Shown piece by piece: positions 6,517-13,146 of a stretch of 13,146 nt of DNA (positions within the stretch are counted from its first letter, which is position 1; each line of letters begins with the position of its first letter). Under the pieces are notes generated by a model. It was not told the origin of the DNA and did not search any database. It worked only from the letters and a program-made list of their open reading frames with translations. Both the position numbers and the translations under genes were made by a program. Origin of the DNA: Oscillospiraceae bacterium (GTDB taxonomy: Bacteria > Bacillota > Clostridia > Oscillospirales > CAG-272); assembly GCA_009779295.1 (NCBI GenBank), contig WREN01000028.1:1-13146 (forward strand), written 5' to 3'.

Positions 6517-7482
6517 ATGATAGATAAAATTAAAGTCGGAAAAAGGATCATCGCGCTGCGCAAGGAGTATGGATATTCTCAGAGCGATTTCGCGGATAAA
6601 CTAAACGTCACACCGCAAGCCGTTTCGAAATGGGAAACAGGATTGGCGTTGCCGGATATAGAAATCTTGTTGATTATATCAATGCTGTTCAAAATTACTA
6701 TCAACGAAATCCTCGAAGGAAAGAACATCCTGTATAAAATCGCGAACCGCCCGTTTAGGATGGACGGAATCGCTTATTTTGAAGAGGAACGCGATTATAA
6801 TTTAGAATGGGCGAAAAGGTTGATAGATGACAGTTGTATAAAAAGAAGTTGGGATGGAAAGAAAAACAATCCGCATGAAACCCTTAAAAACATTGCAAAA
6901 CGAATCGTCGAACACGGCGGGCTTATTTTAGAACTTGGCGCGGGACCGGGCGGCGGTTTGATGCCGTCGGTGCTGTTTGAAAAACATGACGCACAGCTAA
7001 TCATAAGCGATCTTTCGCCGACCGTCGTCAGCGAATGGAAGAAAGTATTCGATAACGAATTTTTTCCTCCGAACATCTATTACGCAGCGCTGGATAATTG
7101 TAATCTGCCGTTTGAGGATAACAGCCTCGACGTTATTTCGATCGGCGGTTTCGGCAATACTGAAGGCGATAAATTCAAAGCCATCAAGGAAATCTACAGA
7201 GTTCTCAAACCCGGCGGGTTATATGTAGCGACCGACGGTTTCATAACGCAGGAGAATTTTAAAAAGTTTTCCGAAGAATTTCAGAAAATTATGATGGAAA
7301 AAATCGCATGGATATTTGAGGATTACTATGAGGCGACTGTTGTTGCGGGATTCAAAAAGATCGACAACATCGTGATGGGCGAAGGTACTACCGCAGGCGA
7401 CAAAAGCACGATTGCGGATTTGGCTCATGAACATGGTCTCGAGCTTACGCTCACTTGGTATTCGCGATACTGCATAAAATAA
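6517..7482 (+). CDS. XRE helix-turn-helix protein fused to a SAM-dependent methyltransferase
   Basis: This 321-residue protein has two parts. Residues about 6-65 are a Cro/C1-type DNA-binding domain; the recognition region contains the typical VTPQAVSKWETG (31-42). Residues about 120-245 form a class I methyltransferase: motif I LILELGAGPGGG (136-147) binds S-adenosylmethionine, Asp165 in IISDLSP is the likely acidic ribose-binding residue, then LPFEDNSLDVISIGG (197-211) and RVLKPGG (228-234). The latter two are typical of the Methyltransf_11 type that acts on small molecules rather than DNA, and no NPPY/DPPY DNA-methylase motif is present. The C-terminal 75 residues are unassigned. The gene stands alone between a terminator and the convergent ppk gene. 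It may regulate itself and sense SAM or its substrate; the substrate is unknown. Confidence 0.88.
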   Translation: MIDKIKVGKRIIALRKEYGYSQSDFADKLNVTPQAVSKWETGLALPDIEILLIISMLFKITINEILEGKNILYKIANRPFRMDGIAYFEEERDYNLEWAKRLIDDSCIKRSWDGKKNNPHETLKNIAKRIVEHGGLILELGAGPGGGLMPSVLFEKHDAQLIISDLSPTVVSEWKKVFDNEFFPPNIYYAALDNCNLPFEDNSLDVISIGGFGNTEGDKFKAIKEIYRVLKPGGLYVATDGFITQENFKKFSEEFQKIMMEKIAWIFEDYYEATVVAGFKKIDNIVMGEGTTAGDKSTIADLAHEHGLELTLTWYSRYCIK

Positions 7483-7485
7483 AAA

Positions 7486-9501
7486 TCAATTGTTCTTTCT
7501 GTACGCTTCCTCGTAGAAATAAATCTGGCTGTCGAGCGACGGACTGTCCGTGATGAGATATTCGTAATCGCCGTTTGAACATAGTATACTTGATTTAACG
7601 TTGTCGCGCAGAATGATTTTTGTCATGTTCCGGATTTCTTCCGCGATGATTTTATCAAAAACCGGCATCCAAATTTCAACGCGCCGAGTTGTATTGCGGG
7701 TCATAAGGTCGGCGGAACCTATGTACACCCTATCCCCAAATATACCAATCCGCGAATGTTCAAGAAAACGCCCGACAATACTGCGCACGGTGATATTGTC
7801 GGTCACGCCTACGATTCCCGGCAGCAGACAGCATATCCCGCGTATCAGCAAATCTATCTTCACGCCTGCTTGCGACGCTTTCACAAGTTCGTCGATTATG
7901 TTCTTATCAGTCAGGCCGTTCATCTTCATGCAGATATAACCGTCCGCGCCCAATTCCGTTTCGCGGCGGATTTCCTCTATCACGCGCGGTTTCAGACCCG
8001 AAGGCGCGACCAACAGCGCGTTGTAATCGTCGTGGTGCGCCATGCCGAGCGTTATATTATTGAAAAAATTCACAGCGTCCTCGCAAATTATCGGATTCGT
8101 GGTAATAATTCCCAAATCCGTGTACAGCAACGCGGTTTTCTCGTTGTAATTGCCCGTCGCTATATGCACGAGATGATAAACTTTTTCGTCCTTCCGGCTG
8201 ACAATCAGCGTTATCTTCGAGTGAACTTTTAATCCGTCGATACCGTAAATCACGCGGCAGCCGGCGTTTTCAAGCCGGCGCGACCAGTCGATGTTGTTCG
8301 ATTCATCGAAACGAGCTTTCAATTCAACGACAACGGTCACTTCGCGCCCGTTTTCCGCGGCGGCGCACAACAAACGGATAACTTCGGAATTTGCGCTTAA
8401 CCGGTAAAGCGTTATTTTTATACTGACGGTGTTGGGGTCATACGCGGCTTCTTCAAGCATTTTTAGATATGGTTTCATGCTGTAATAAGGGTAAGACAAC
8501 AAGATATCGCACTCCTTCGCAATATCTGAAATAGATCCGGTTTGCAAACTCTTATCCTGTCGCGGAGTTAGCGGATTATACAACAATTCGCCGTTGCGCG
8601 GAATATTACCTTCAAGCGAATAGACATACGACATATCGAGCGGCGCCGTTGAAGTATAGCATTGGTTTTCCGATAGCCCTGCCCGTTCCATGAAGAATTT
8701 AATAAGTTTTAAATTCTTCGGATATGATCCGGAATAAATTTCCATTCTGACGGGAGCTAATTTTTCACGGCGCTTGATGATAATATTGACGTAATCGCGG
8801 TAATCAATATCCTCGTCGGAGAAGTTATCCGCGACCTCAACGTCCGCGTTGCGCGTGATTTTCACGATAGCGCGCGCGGTTATCGTGTACTGCTTGTAAA
8901 TCGTTCCGGCGTATTTCAACAGAATATCCTCTGTAAGAATGTAGGTAAGGGTATCCAGATACAAAATCCGGCCGAACATCGGCGGAACCGGAATTATGCC
9001 GTAATACGGTTTGTCGTTGTTTTTGAGCGCGAGCAAAATGTAGAACCGTTTGTTTTCGAGGTGCGGGAACAGATGTTTTGTATCGATAATCTGCGGCGAA
9101 AGTAACGGCAGCATTTCGCGTTTGAAATATTGCTTGACGAATTTCGATTGACTTTCATTCAAGTCTTTAATTTTCAACTGTTTGATATTGTATTCAGCCA
9201 AATCTTTAATTACAGCGCGGTAATAAGCGTCGCGCTGCGCGTAGAGCGGGCGCGCCGCTTCATAAATGGCATTCAATTGTTCGCTTGCCGTCATGCCGGT
9301 TTTATCGTCGGGAAGATTGCCGCCGAGGATACGGTCGTGCATTGAACCGGCGCGCACCATGAAGAATTCATCCAAGTTCGAAGTGAAAATCGACAGGAAT
9401 TTATACCGCTCGAATATCGGCACGGACGACGAAGCGGCTTGTTCAAGTACGCGCTTATTGAATTTCAACCATGACAACTCACGGTTTATAAAATAACTCA
9501 C
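7486..9501 (-). CDS. ppk1: Polyphosphate kinase
   Basis: This 671-residue protein is Ppk1, which reversibly polymerises the gamma-phosphate of ATP into polyphosphate. It opens with the family's FINRELSWLKFNKRVL and SNLDEFFMVR. The two phospholipase D-like catalytic domains are intact: the autophosphorylated histidine is His427 in LKVHSKI, ATGNYNEKTALLYTDLG follows, and the second histidine is His582 in EHSRIGIFG, matching His435 and His592 of the E. coli enzyme as I recall it. Length is close to the usual 690. The start is GTG at 9499-9501, inside the TGA of ppx (GTGA overlap), with an AGGTGG ribosome site at 9506-9511 inside ppx, so translation is likely coupled. Its end is 3 bases from the convergent methyltransferase gene and no terminator hairpin was seen there. 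Confidence 0.97.
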   Translation of the reverse strand: MSYFINRELSWLKFNKRVLEQAASSSVPIFERYKFLSIFTSNLDEFFMVRAGSMHDRILGGNLPDDKTGMTASEQLNAIYEAARPLYAQRDAYYRAVIKDLAEYNIKQLKIKDLNESQSKFVKQYFKREMLPLLSPQIIDTKHLFPHLENKRFYILLALKNNDKPYYGIIPVPPMFGRILYLDTLTYILTEDILLKYAGTIYKQYTITARAIVKITRNADVEVADNFSDEDIDYRDYVNIIIKRREKLAPVRMEIYSGSYPKNLKLIKFFMERAGLSENQCYTSTAPLDMSYVYSLEGNIPRNGELLYNPLTPRQDKSLQTGSISDIAKECDILLSYPYYSMKPYLKMLEEAAYDPNTVSIKITLYRLSANSEVIRLLCAAAENGREVTVVVELKARFDESNNIDWSRRLENAGCRVIYGIDGLKVHSKITLIVSRKDEKVYHLVHIATGNYNEKTALLYTDLGIITTNPIICEDAVNFFNNITLGMAHHDDYNALLVAPSGLKPRVIEEIRRETELGADGYICMKMNGLTDKNIIDELVKASQAGVKIDLLIRGICCLLPGIVGVTDNITVRSIVGRFLEHSRIGIFGDRVYIGSADLMTRNTTRRVEIWMPVFDKIIAEEIRNMTKIILRDNVKSSILCSNGDYEYLITDSPSLDSQIYFYEEAYRKNN

Positions 9502-10403
9502 AAAACCACCTGCTTGATTTTACTTAAAATGTAACCTTCGCGCAATCCCGATTTGGCGATAACGACGTTTTGCGTACCCATTAATTTAAGCAGCCTGCAC
9601 AACGCGCAAAGCCCGGGAAGCACCGTGTGGATCCGGTCGGGAATCACACGCACGATCGTTTCAATATCATAATTTTTCATGATCTGTTTCATTTCGTTAT
9701 ATTTCATATAATACGCGTTATCGCTTGAACCCACGGCGATATTATAGAATTCGGCATGCAGTTTTCCGATGGCCCTTGCCGTACCGCCGACAAGATAAAC
9801 AGTGTCTCCGTAATTGGAAAACCAATTGATATCGGACGTTTTTTTGTTGATATATTTTTTGATTTTAACGAATTCATTTCCGGATGGAAAAATTTCGCCG
9901 ACAAATTTTCTAAACAGGGAAAGGCTTCCGAAATTCAAACTCAGCGCGCGCACGGCAAGTCCGTCAACAAATCCGATTATCTCAGTACTTCCGCCGCCCA
10001 TATCGATCATAATTCCCGAACGCAGTTTTTCGCCCGTCAATCCGTATTTCAATCCCTCGAAACTCAACAACGCTTCATTTTCGCCGCTGATAAGTTCGAT
10101 TTCGATACCTGAGCGATCTTTTACGATGCTTATGATTTCTTCGCGGTTTTCGACGACGCGCAAACTCGCCGTCGCAATGAAATAGATGTTTTTAGTTTTT
10201 ACGTTTTCGGCGAGGGTTCGATATTCAACGAGCGTGTCGATAAGTTTGAATATGCCGTCGTCGTTCATGATGTGTTTGATGTTGTAGTTCAACAGTCCGA
10301 GCGTTTTTGATTCGCTGAGGATTAAATGACATTCCACGCCTTCGATGTCATAAACATTCATTTTAACCGTGTTCGACCCGATGTCAACAACAGCGTTTCT
10401 CAT
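9498..10403 (-). CDS. ppx: Exopolyphosphatase, short Ppx/GppA type
   Basis: This 301-residue protein of the ASKHA fold removes terminal phosphate from polyphosphate or the 5' phosphate of pppGpp. The phosphate-binding loops are present: VVDIGSNTVKM (5-15) and IDMGGGSTE (133-141), with SGENEA (106-111) in the place of the GxEEA catalytic loop; Glu110 is kept while the first Glu of the usual pair is Asn109. LVGGTARAIGKL is the later glycine-rich ATPase-type loop. It is the short form that lacks the C-terminal HD-like domain of the E. coli enzyme. The ATG at 10401-10403 has an AGGAGA site 7 bases upstream. It is the first gene of a two-gene unit with ppk1. Ppx versus GppA activity cannot be decided from sequence; pairing with ppk1 favours polyphosphate. 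Confidence 0.93.
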   Translation of the reverse strand: MRNAVVDIGSNTVKMNVYDIEGVECHLILSESKTLGLLNYNIKHIMNDDGIFKLIDTLVEYRTLAENVKTKNIYFIATASLRVVENREEIISIVKDRSGIEIELISGENEALLSFEGLKYGLTGEKLRSGIMIDMGGGSTEIIGFVDGLAVRALSLNFGSLSLFRKFVGEIFPSGNEFVKIKKYINKKTSDINWFSNYGDTVYLVGGTARAIGKLHAEFYNIAVGSSDNAYYMKYNEMKQIMKNYDIETIVRVIPDRIHTVLPGLCALCRLLKLMGTQNVVIAKSGLREGYILSKIKQVVL

Positions 10404-10435
10404 AAAATTTTCTCCTAATAAATGATTTTATTTAT

Positions 10436-10465
10436 ATTATATCACAGTTTTGTGTAATATTACAA
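10436..10465 (-). promoter_or_regulatory. Promoter for ppx-ppk
   Basis: On the minus strand TTGTAA (10460-10465), an 18-base spacer and TATAAT (10436-10441), preceded by TGA as an extended -10, give a plausible sigma-A promoter. The -35 box is weak (4 of 6). It lies just downstream of the terminator of the asnA-DUF1576 unit, making ppx-ppk a separate unit. No Pho-box-like direct repeat was recognised in this 99-base gap. Confidence 0.65.
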
Positions 10466-10485
10466 TGCTTTTACATATATTTTAC

Positions 10486-10517
10486 AAAAAACCTCCGATA
10501 TTTTAATTATCGGAGAT
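10486..10517 (-). terminator. Rho-independent terminator of the aminotransferase-asnA-DUF1576 operon
   Basis: On the minus strand ATCTCCGATA (10517-10508) pairs with TATCGGAGGT (10500-10491) across a 7-base loop, with one T-G wobble; a run of T (10491-10486) follows. The 5' arm lies inside the last codons of the DUF1576 gene and its TAA is at the loop, so a translating ribosome would cover the stem until it terminates. Confidence 0.88.
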
Positions 10518-11789
10518 ATTATTTTTAGATTTTTTAAAATATCCCTGCACAAATATAATCAGCGGCACAATCGTAATCGCTACGAAACCTTCCGCGAATC
10601 CGTTGTTGTACAGATTCATTCCGCCGTTGAGATGTCCGATAAAAATCGCTACCGAATTGTGGAAGAACCCAACGATAATTCCGCAAATCCAACCGTGTTT
10701 GGTACAGACCGGAGCGAGTCCCAATGAAAAAAGAATCGATAACGCGTTTCCGGAAGCGGTCAAATCCAAATGATTAAAATGAGCCGCAAGTATGCTGCCG
10801 AACATAATCGGGAGACAATTCGTCGGATTCTTTCCGGCCGCGGCAAACCCCGTCACCGTCAATATCCCGCCGAGTATCGGACCGTTAATCGGAATATTTA
10901 GGATCAGAATGACGGTAGTCATCGCCACGCACATGATTCCGATATTTATGTAACAAGTGTTTCCGTACTTGATAAGGTAATCGCTGTTGTTAATATCTCT
11001 TTCATTAACAAGCTGCATAAACTTTTTTAACGCGTTTACGGGCTTATCTTTTAAAAGTCCGTAAACAATCAAAGCCGTTCCCAAAACATAAGCGAAAACG
11101 GCAAGAAATAAAGTGTGCGAAGTGTCCCAAAAATGTTCGGGCAAGACTTCTATGCCCATGCTCCGCAAAGCCCCGACAAAGAATGTTGAGATGAATCCTC
11201 CGGCAATTCCGCCGTTATACAGGCAATAGCCTTGGTGCATCCGTTTTGCGCTTTCCGCGATGATAGGAAAAATAAAACCGATAAAAACCCCGGCTGCATA
11301 TGCCGCGATTATGTTTAGCGGGTTGAACCCTTCATTGAGAAAAGCTACCTCACTTACAATCGGTGCTATCGTTCCGCTGAACAATGCCGTGGTAGATACT
11401 TCCGAAAATTTTATTTTTTTGACTTTCGTGTATATCCAAACACCCAGTACGATCGGAGCCGTGTTGAAAAGGTTTTTGCCGAACAGTGAAAACCCTATGG
11501 TTATAAAAATCGCCGCTAAAACGATACCCCTGGACGCAGTTTTACTGCGGATAAGCAATATTAACCCAAGCAAACCCTGAATCGCGGCGTTTAACAATGT
11601 GGCGCCGATTCCCGCCAAAGCGACATAGTCCGTTACCAATACGCTTCTTGAAATGTTGATTTTAATATAATTGCTGAATATTTGCGTCGGCGAATCCAAA
11701 ACGAAAGCCAGCGCTATAAGCGCGACGCAAATCAATAATTCGATATAATAATCGGCAGAGATTAATTTTAATTTACGTATGAGATTCAC
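10503..11789 (-). CDS. DUF1576-type polytopic membrane protein with internal duplication
   Basis: This protein of up to 428 residues has about 10 or 11 hydrophobic helices and belongs, from memory of its YNGGIAGGF pattern, to the uncharacterised DUF1576 family. Two related halves are visible: GKNLFNTAPIVLG (104-116) against GKNPTNCLPIMFG (319-331), LFSGTIAPIVSE (136-147) against LFSLGLAPVCTK (353-364), and YNGGIAGGF (191-199) against YNNGFAEGF (394-402), in the same order. Such repeats are common in transporters. It follows asnA by 15 bases, so it is in the same transcript. The GTG at 11787-11789 is the only standard start in the first dozen codons and a stop lies two codons upstream, but AGGCGGTGA overlaps the GTG itself, so the true start may be nearby. 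Transport of an amino acid or related solute is only inferred from context. Confidence 0.82.
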   Translation of the reverse strand: MNLIRKLKLISADYYIELLICVALIALAFVLDSPTQIFSNYIKINISRSVLVTDYVALAGIGATLLNAAIQGLLGLILLIRSKTASRGIVLAAIFITIGFSLFGKNLFNTAPIVLGVWIYTKVKKIKFSEVSTTALFSGTIAPIVSEVAFLNEGFNPLNIIAAYAAGVFIGFIFPIIAESAKRMHQGYCLYNGGIAGGFISTFFVGALRSMGIEVLPEHFWDTSHTLFLAVFAYVLGTALIVYGLLKDKPVNALKKFMQLVNERDINNSDYLIKYGNTCYINIGIMCVAMTTVILILNIPINGPILGGILTVTGFAAAGKNPTNCLPIMFGSILAAHFNHLDLTASGNALSILFSLGLAPVCTKHGWICGIIVGFFHNSVAIFIGHLNGGMNLYNNGFAEGFVAITIVPLIIFVQGYFKKSKNNISDN

Positions 11790-11794
11790 CGCCT
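11786..11794 (-). promoter_or_regulatory. Ribosome binding site lying on top of the DUF1576 start codon
   Basis: Minus-strand AGGCGGTGA (11794-11786) matches the anti-Shine-Dalgarno sequence well but covers the annotated GTG start. An in-frame ATA codon (11780-11778) sits 5 bases after this site, at normal start spacing. Either GTG is used with an abnormal site, or the start is a non-canonical ATA, or a base differs from ATG in this assembly. Confidence 0.45.
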
Positions 11795-11804
11795 AATATA
11801 AATT

Positions 11805-12794
11805 TTACAACAACCTGATCCCCGCTTCAGCGCATTTCTGCAATGTTTCCTCATCCCAAATGGACGACTGCACTTCGCCGACATGCGCCTTTTCAAGCAG
11901 CAGCATACACAGCCGCGACTGCCCGATACCGCCGCCGATCGTCAGCGGCAGCTTGTTATTCAGCAGCATACTGTGATACAAGAGCCCGCGCCGTTTATCC
12001 GCTCCGGCAATCGTCAGTTGTTTATCGAGCGAATCCGCGTCAACACGTATGCCCATAGATGAAAGTTCAAGGCTGATGCCGAGAAGTTCATCCCAATAAA
12101 GTATATCGCCGTTGAGTTCCCAATCGTCGTAATCGGGAGAACGTCCGTCGTGACGGCCGCCGGATTTTAAATATTTACCGATTTGCGAGATAAATATAGT
12201 TCCGTGTTTTTTCGCGAACGCGTGCTCGCGTTCTTTCGGCGTCAGGTCAGGATATAAATCTTCGAGTTCCTGCGATGTGATGAATGTGACCTCTCTTTTT
12301 AAATTTATAGTTATCTGCGGAAACGCATGTTTCAAAGTAGTCAGCGTGTTGCTGATTGCTCCGCAAATTGAACGTACTATACCGTATAAAAATTCCAAAT
12401 TTCTGTTGTCGCGTTCGATTACTATCTCCCAGTCCCATTGATCGACGTAAATGGAATGGATATTATCCATCACTTCGTCGCGACGAATGGCGTTCATGTC
12501 CGTGTACAAACCCTCGCCTGCGGCGAACCCGTAATTGTGAAGCGCCACGCGTTTCCATTTGGCGAGCGAATGCACTACATGGGCGATTTTATCCGTGCCG
12601 GCGATGTCAAAGCTGACGGGGCGTTCGAATCCGTTCAAGTCGTCATTAAGCCCTTTCCCTGATTCGACGAACAACGGTGCGGAGACACGCCGCAGATTCA
12701 GCGCGCCGCTTAATTGATCTTCAAAAACGCGCTTTATTAGTCCGATTGCCTTCTGCGTTTCGTAGATGTTTAGCTTCGATTTATAACTTTCCAC
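11805..12794 (-). CDS. asnA: Aspartate-ammonia ligase (asparagine synthetase A)
   Basis: This 329-residue protein is AsnA, which forms asparagine from aspartate, ammonia and ATP through an aspartyl-AMP intermediate, using a class II aminoacyl-tRNA synthetase-like core. Family motifs are VVHSLAKWKR (73-82), YVDQWDWE (116-123), SGGRHDGRSPDYDDW (211-225) and GGGIGQSRLCM (287-297); length equals the E. coli enzyme within a residue or so. The start is GTG at 12792-12794 with AGGGGGC upstream, 3 bases after the stop of the aminotransferase. The preceding enzyme makes aspartate, so the two form successive steps. The ammonia-dependent AsnA rather than glutamine-dependent AsnB suggests ammonia is plentiful where the organism lives (inference). 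No T-box or other leader can be judged because the operon start is outside the window. Confidence 0.98.
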   Translation of the reverse strand: MESYKSKLNIYETQKAIGLIKRVFEDQLSGALNLRRVSAPLFVESGKGLNDDLNGFERPVSFDIAGTDKIAHVVHSLAKWKRVALHNYGFAAGEGLYTDMNAIRRDEVMDNIHSIYVDQWDWEIVIERDNRNLEFLYGIVRSICGAISNTLTTLKHAFPQITINLKREVTFITSQELEDLYPDLTPKEREHAFAKKHGTIFISQIGKYLKSGGRHDGRSPDYDDWELNGDILYWDELLGISLELSSMGIRVDADSLDKQLTIAGADKRRGLLYHSMLLNNKLPLTIGGGIGQSRLCMLLLEKAHVGEVQSSIWDEETLQKCAEAGIRLL

Positions 12795-12797
12795 GTT

Positions 12798-13146
12798 TTA
12801 CGCCCCCTGGAATTTTTCTATTGCCGCGATTTTTGCGCACAGGCATAAAATGTCGATTGCCTGCTGCAAGTTTTTGTTCGAAGGATAAGTTGGCGCTATA
12901 CGCAGATTGCTGTCGCGCGGATCGTTTCCGTAAGGGAACGTCGCGCCAACTGGAGTCAACGTAACTCCGAGCGCTTTGGTAAGCTCAAACGCGCGTTTTG
13001 CGGTTCCGTCGAGAAGATTTAAACTGACGAAATATCCGCCGCGCGGAGCGACCCATTCGCCTATTCCAACCGGAGCAAGCTGCGCTTCAAGTGTGTTCAA
13101 CACAATATCGAACTTCGGGCGAAGGAATTCCGCGTGCTTTTTCATA
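12798..13146 (-). CDS. Aspartate aminotransferase, type Ic-like (C-terminal part, cut by window edge)
   Basis: The last 115 residues of a PLP-dependent fold-type I aminotransferase lie in the window; the methionine at 13143-13145 is internal. The segment reads like the type Ic aspartate aminotransferase family (Asp_aminotransf): KKHAEFLRPKFD, APRGGYFVSL, VTLTPVGATFPYG, and NLRIAPTYP, whose Arg is the expected alpha-carboxylate binder (minus-strand codon near 12901). The enzyme interconverts oxaloacetate/glutamate and aspartate/2-oxoglutarate. It ends 3 bases before asnA and would supply its substrate. The catalytic lysine lies outside the window, so activity cannot be checked here. Other class I aminotransferases are possible but fit less well. 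Confidence 0.85.
   Translation of the reverse strand, partial: MKKHAEFLRPKFDIVLNTLEAQLAPVGIGEWVAPRGGYFVSLNLLDGTAKRAFELTKALGVTLTPVGATFPYGNDPRDSNLRIAPTYPSNKNLQQAIDILCLCAKIAAIEKFQGA

Noticed and set aside
6517..7482. DNA restriction-modification methylase
   Set aside because: No DPPY, NPPY or PC-type catalytic motif is present, there is no adjacent endonuclease gene, and the motifs match small-molecule methyltransferases.
7756..8232. Open 158-codon plus-strand frame inside ppk1
   Set aside because: It lies opposite the conserved catalytic domains of ppk1, and its composition is that of a shadow frame.

Overview
The window looks like a chromosomal segment of a Gram-positive bacterium of the Bacillota, most likely an uncultured Clostridia relative. 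Supporting signs are strong Shine-Dalgarno sites of the GGAGGTGA type, consensus sigma-A promoters with A/T-rich spacers, several GTG starts, and a secreted protein with a sortase-like C-terminal tail and a lysine/arginine anchor. Genus cannot be read from this sequence. No rRNA, tRNA, CRISPR array, phage gene or transposase was seen, and no gene-free stretch exceeds 300 bases.

Layout. (1) 1-313, minus: start of a cysteine-synthase-family PLP enzyme, running off the left edge. (2) 314-440: a divergent promoter region with two good promoters back to back. (3) 441-5225, plus: a tight three-gene operon of a PfkB sugar kinase (2-keto-3-deoxygluconate kinase-like), a uroporphyrinogen-decarboxylase/methyltransferase-like protein, and an 872-residue cytoplasmic glycosidase-like protein. 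(4) 5226-5362: a hairpin-rich repeat-like element with terminal inverted repeats. (5) 5423-6346, plus: a secreted CBM9/DOMON-like protein with a probable wall anchor, followed by a clear terminator. (6) 6517-7482, plus: an XRE helix-turn-helix fused to a SAM-dependent methyltransferase, with its own consensus promoter. (7) 7486-10403, minus: ppx-ppk, a polyphosphate hydrolase and synthase pair joined by a 4-base overlap. (8) 10486-13146, minus: the C-terminal part of a type Ic aspartate aminotransferase, asnA, and a DUF1576-type membrane protein, ending in a terminator.

How the genes may work together. Region 3 looks like an intracellular route for an unusual sugar or sugar acid: a glycosidase-like enzyme releases it, a kinase phosphorylates it, and a UroD-fold enzyme of unknown reaction acts in between. 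The surface protein of region 5 may bind the polysaccharide, but that is inference. Region 7 makes and degrades polyphosphate. Region 8 reads as oxaloacetate to aspartate to asparagine, with an uncharacterised membrane protein coupled to it.

The most interesting leads are the UroD-like/glycosidase/kinase operon with a possible Cys-Glu-Cys metal site, the internal duplication in the DUF1576 protein and its link to asparagine synthesis, the HTH-methyltransferase fusion, and the repeat element at 5226-5362. Nothing seen proves a wholly new system.
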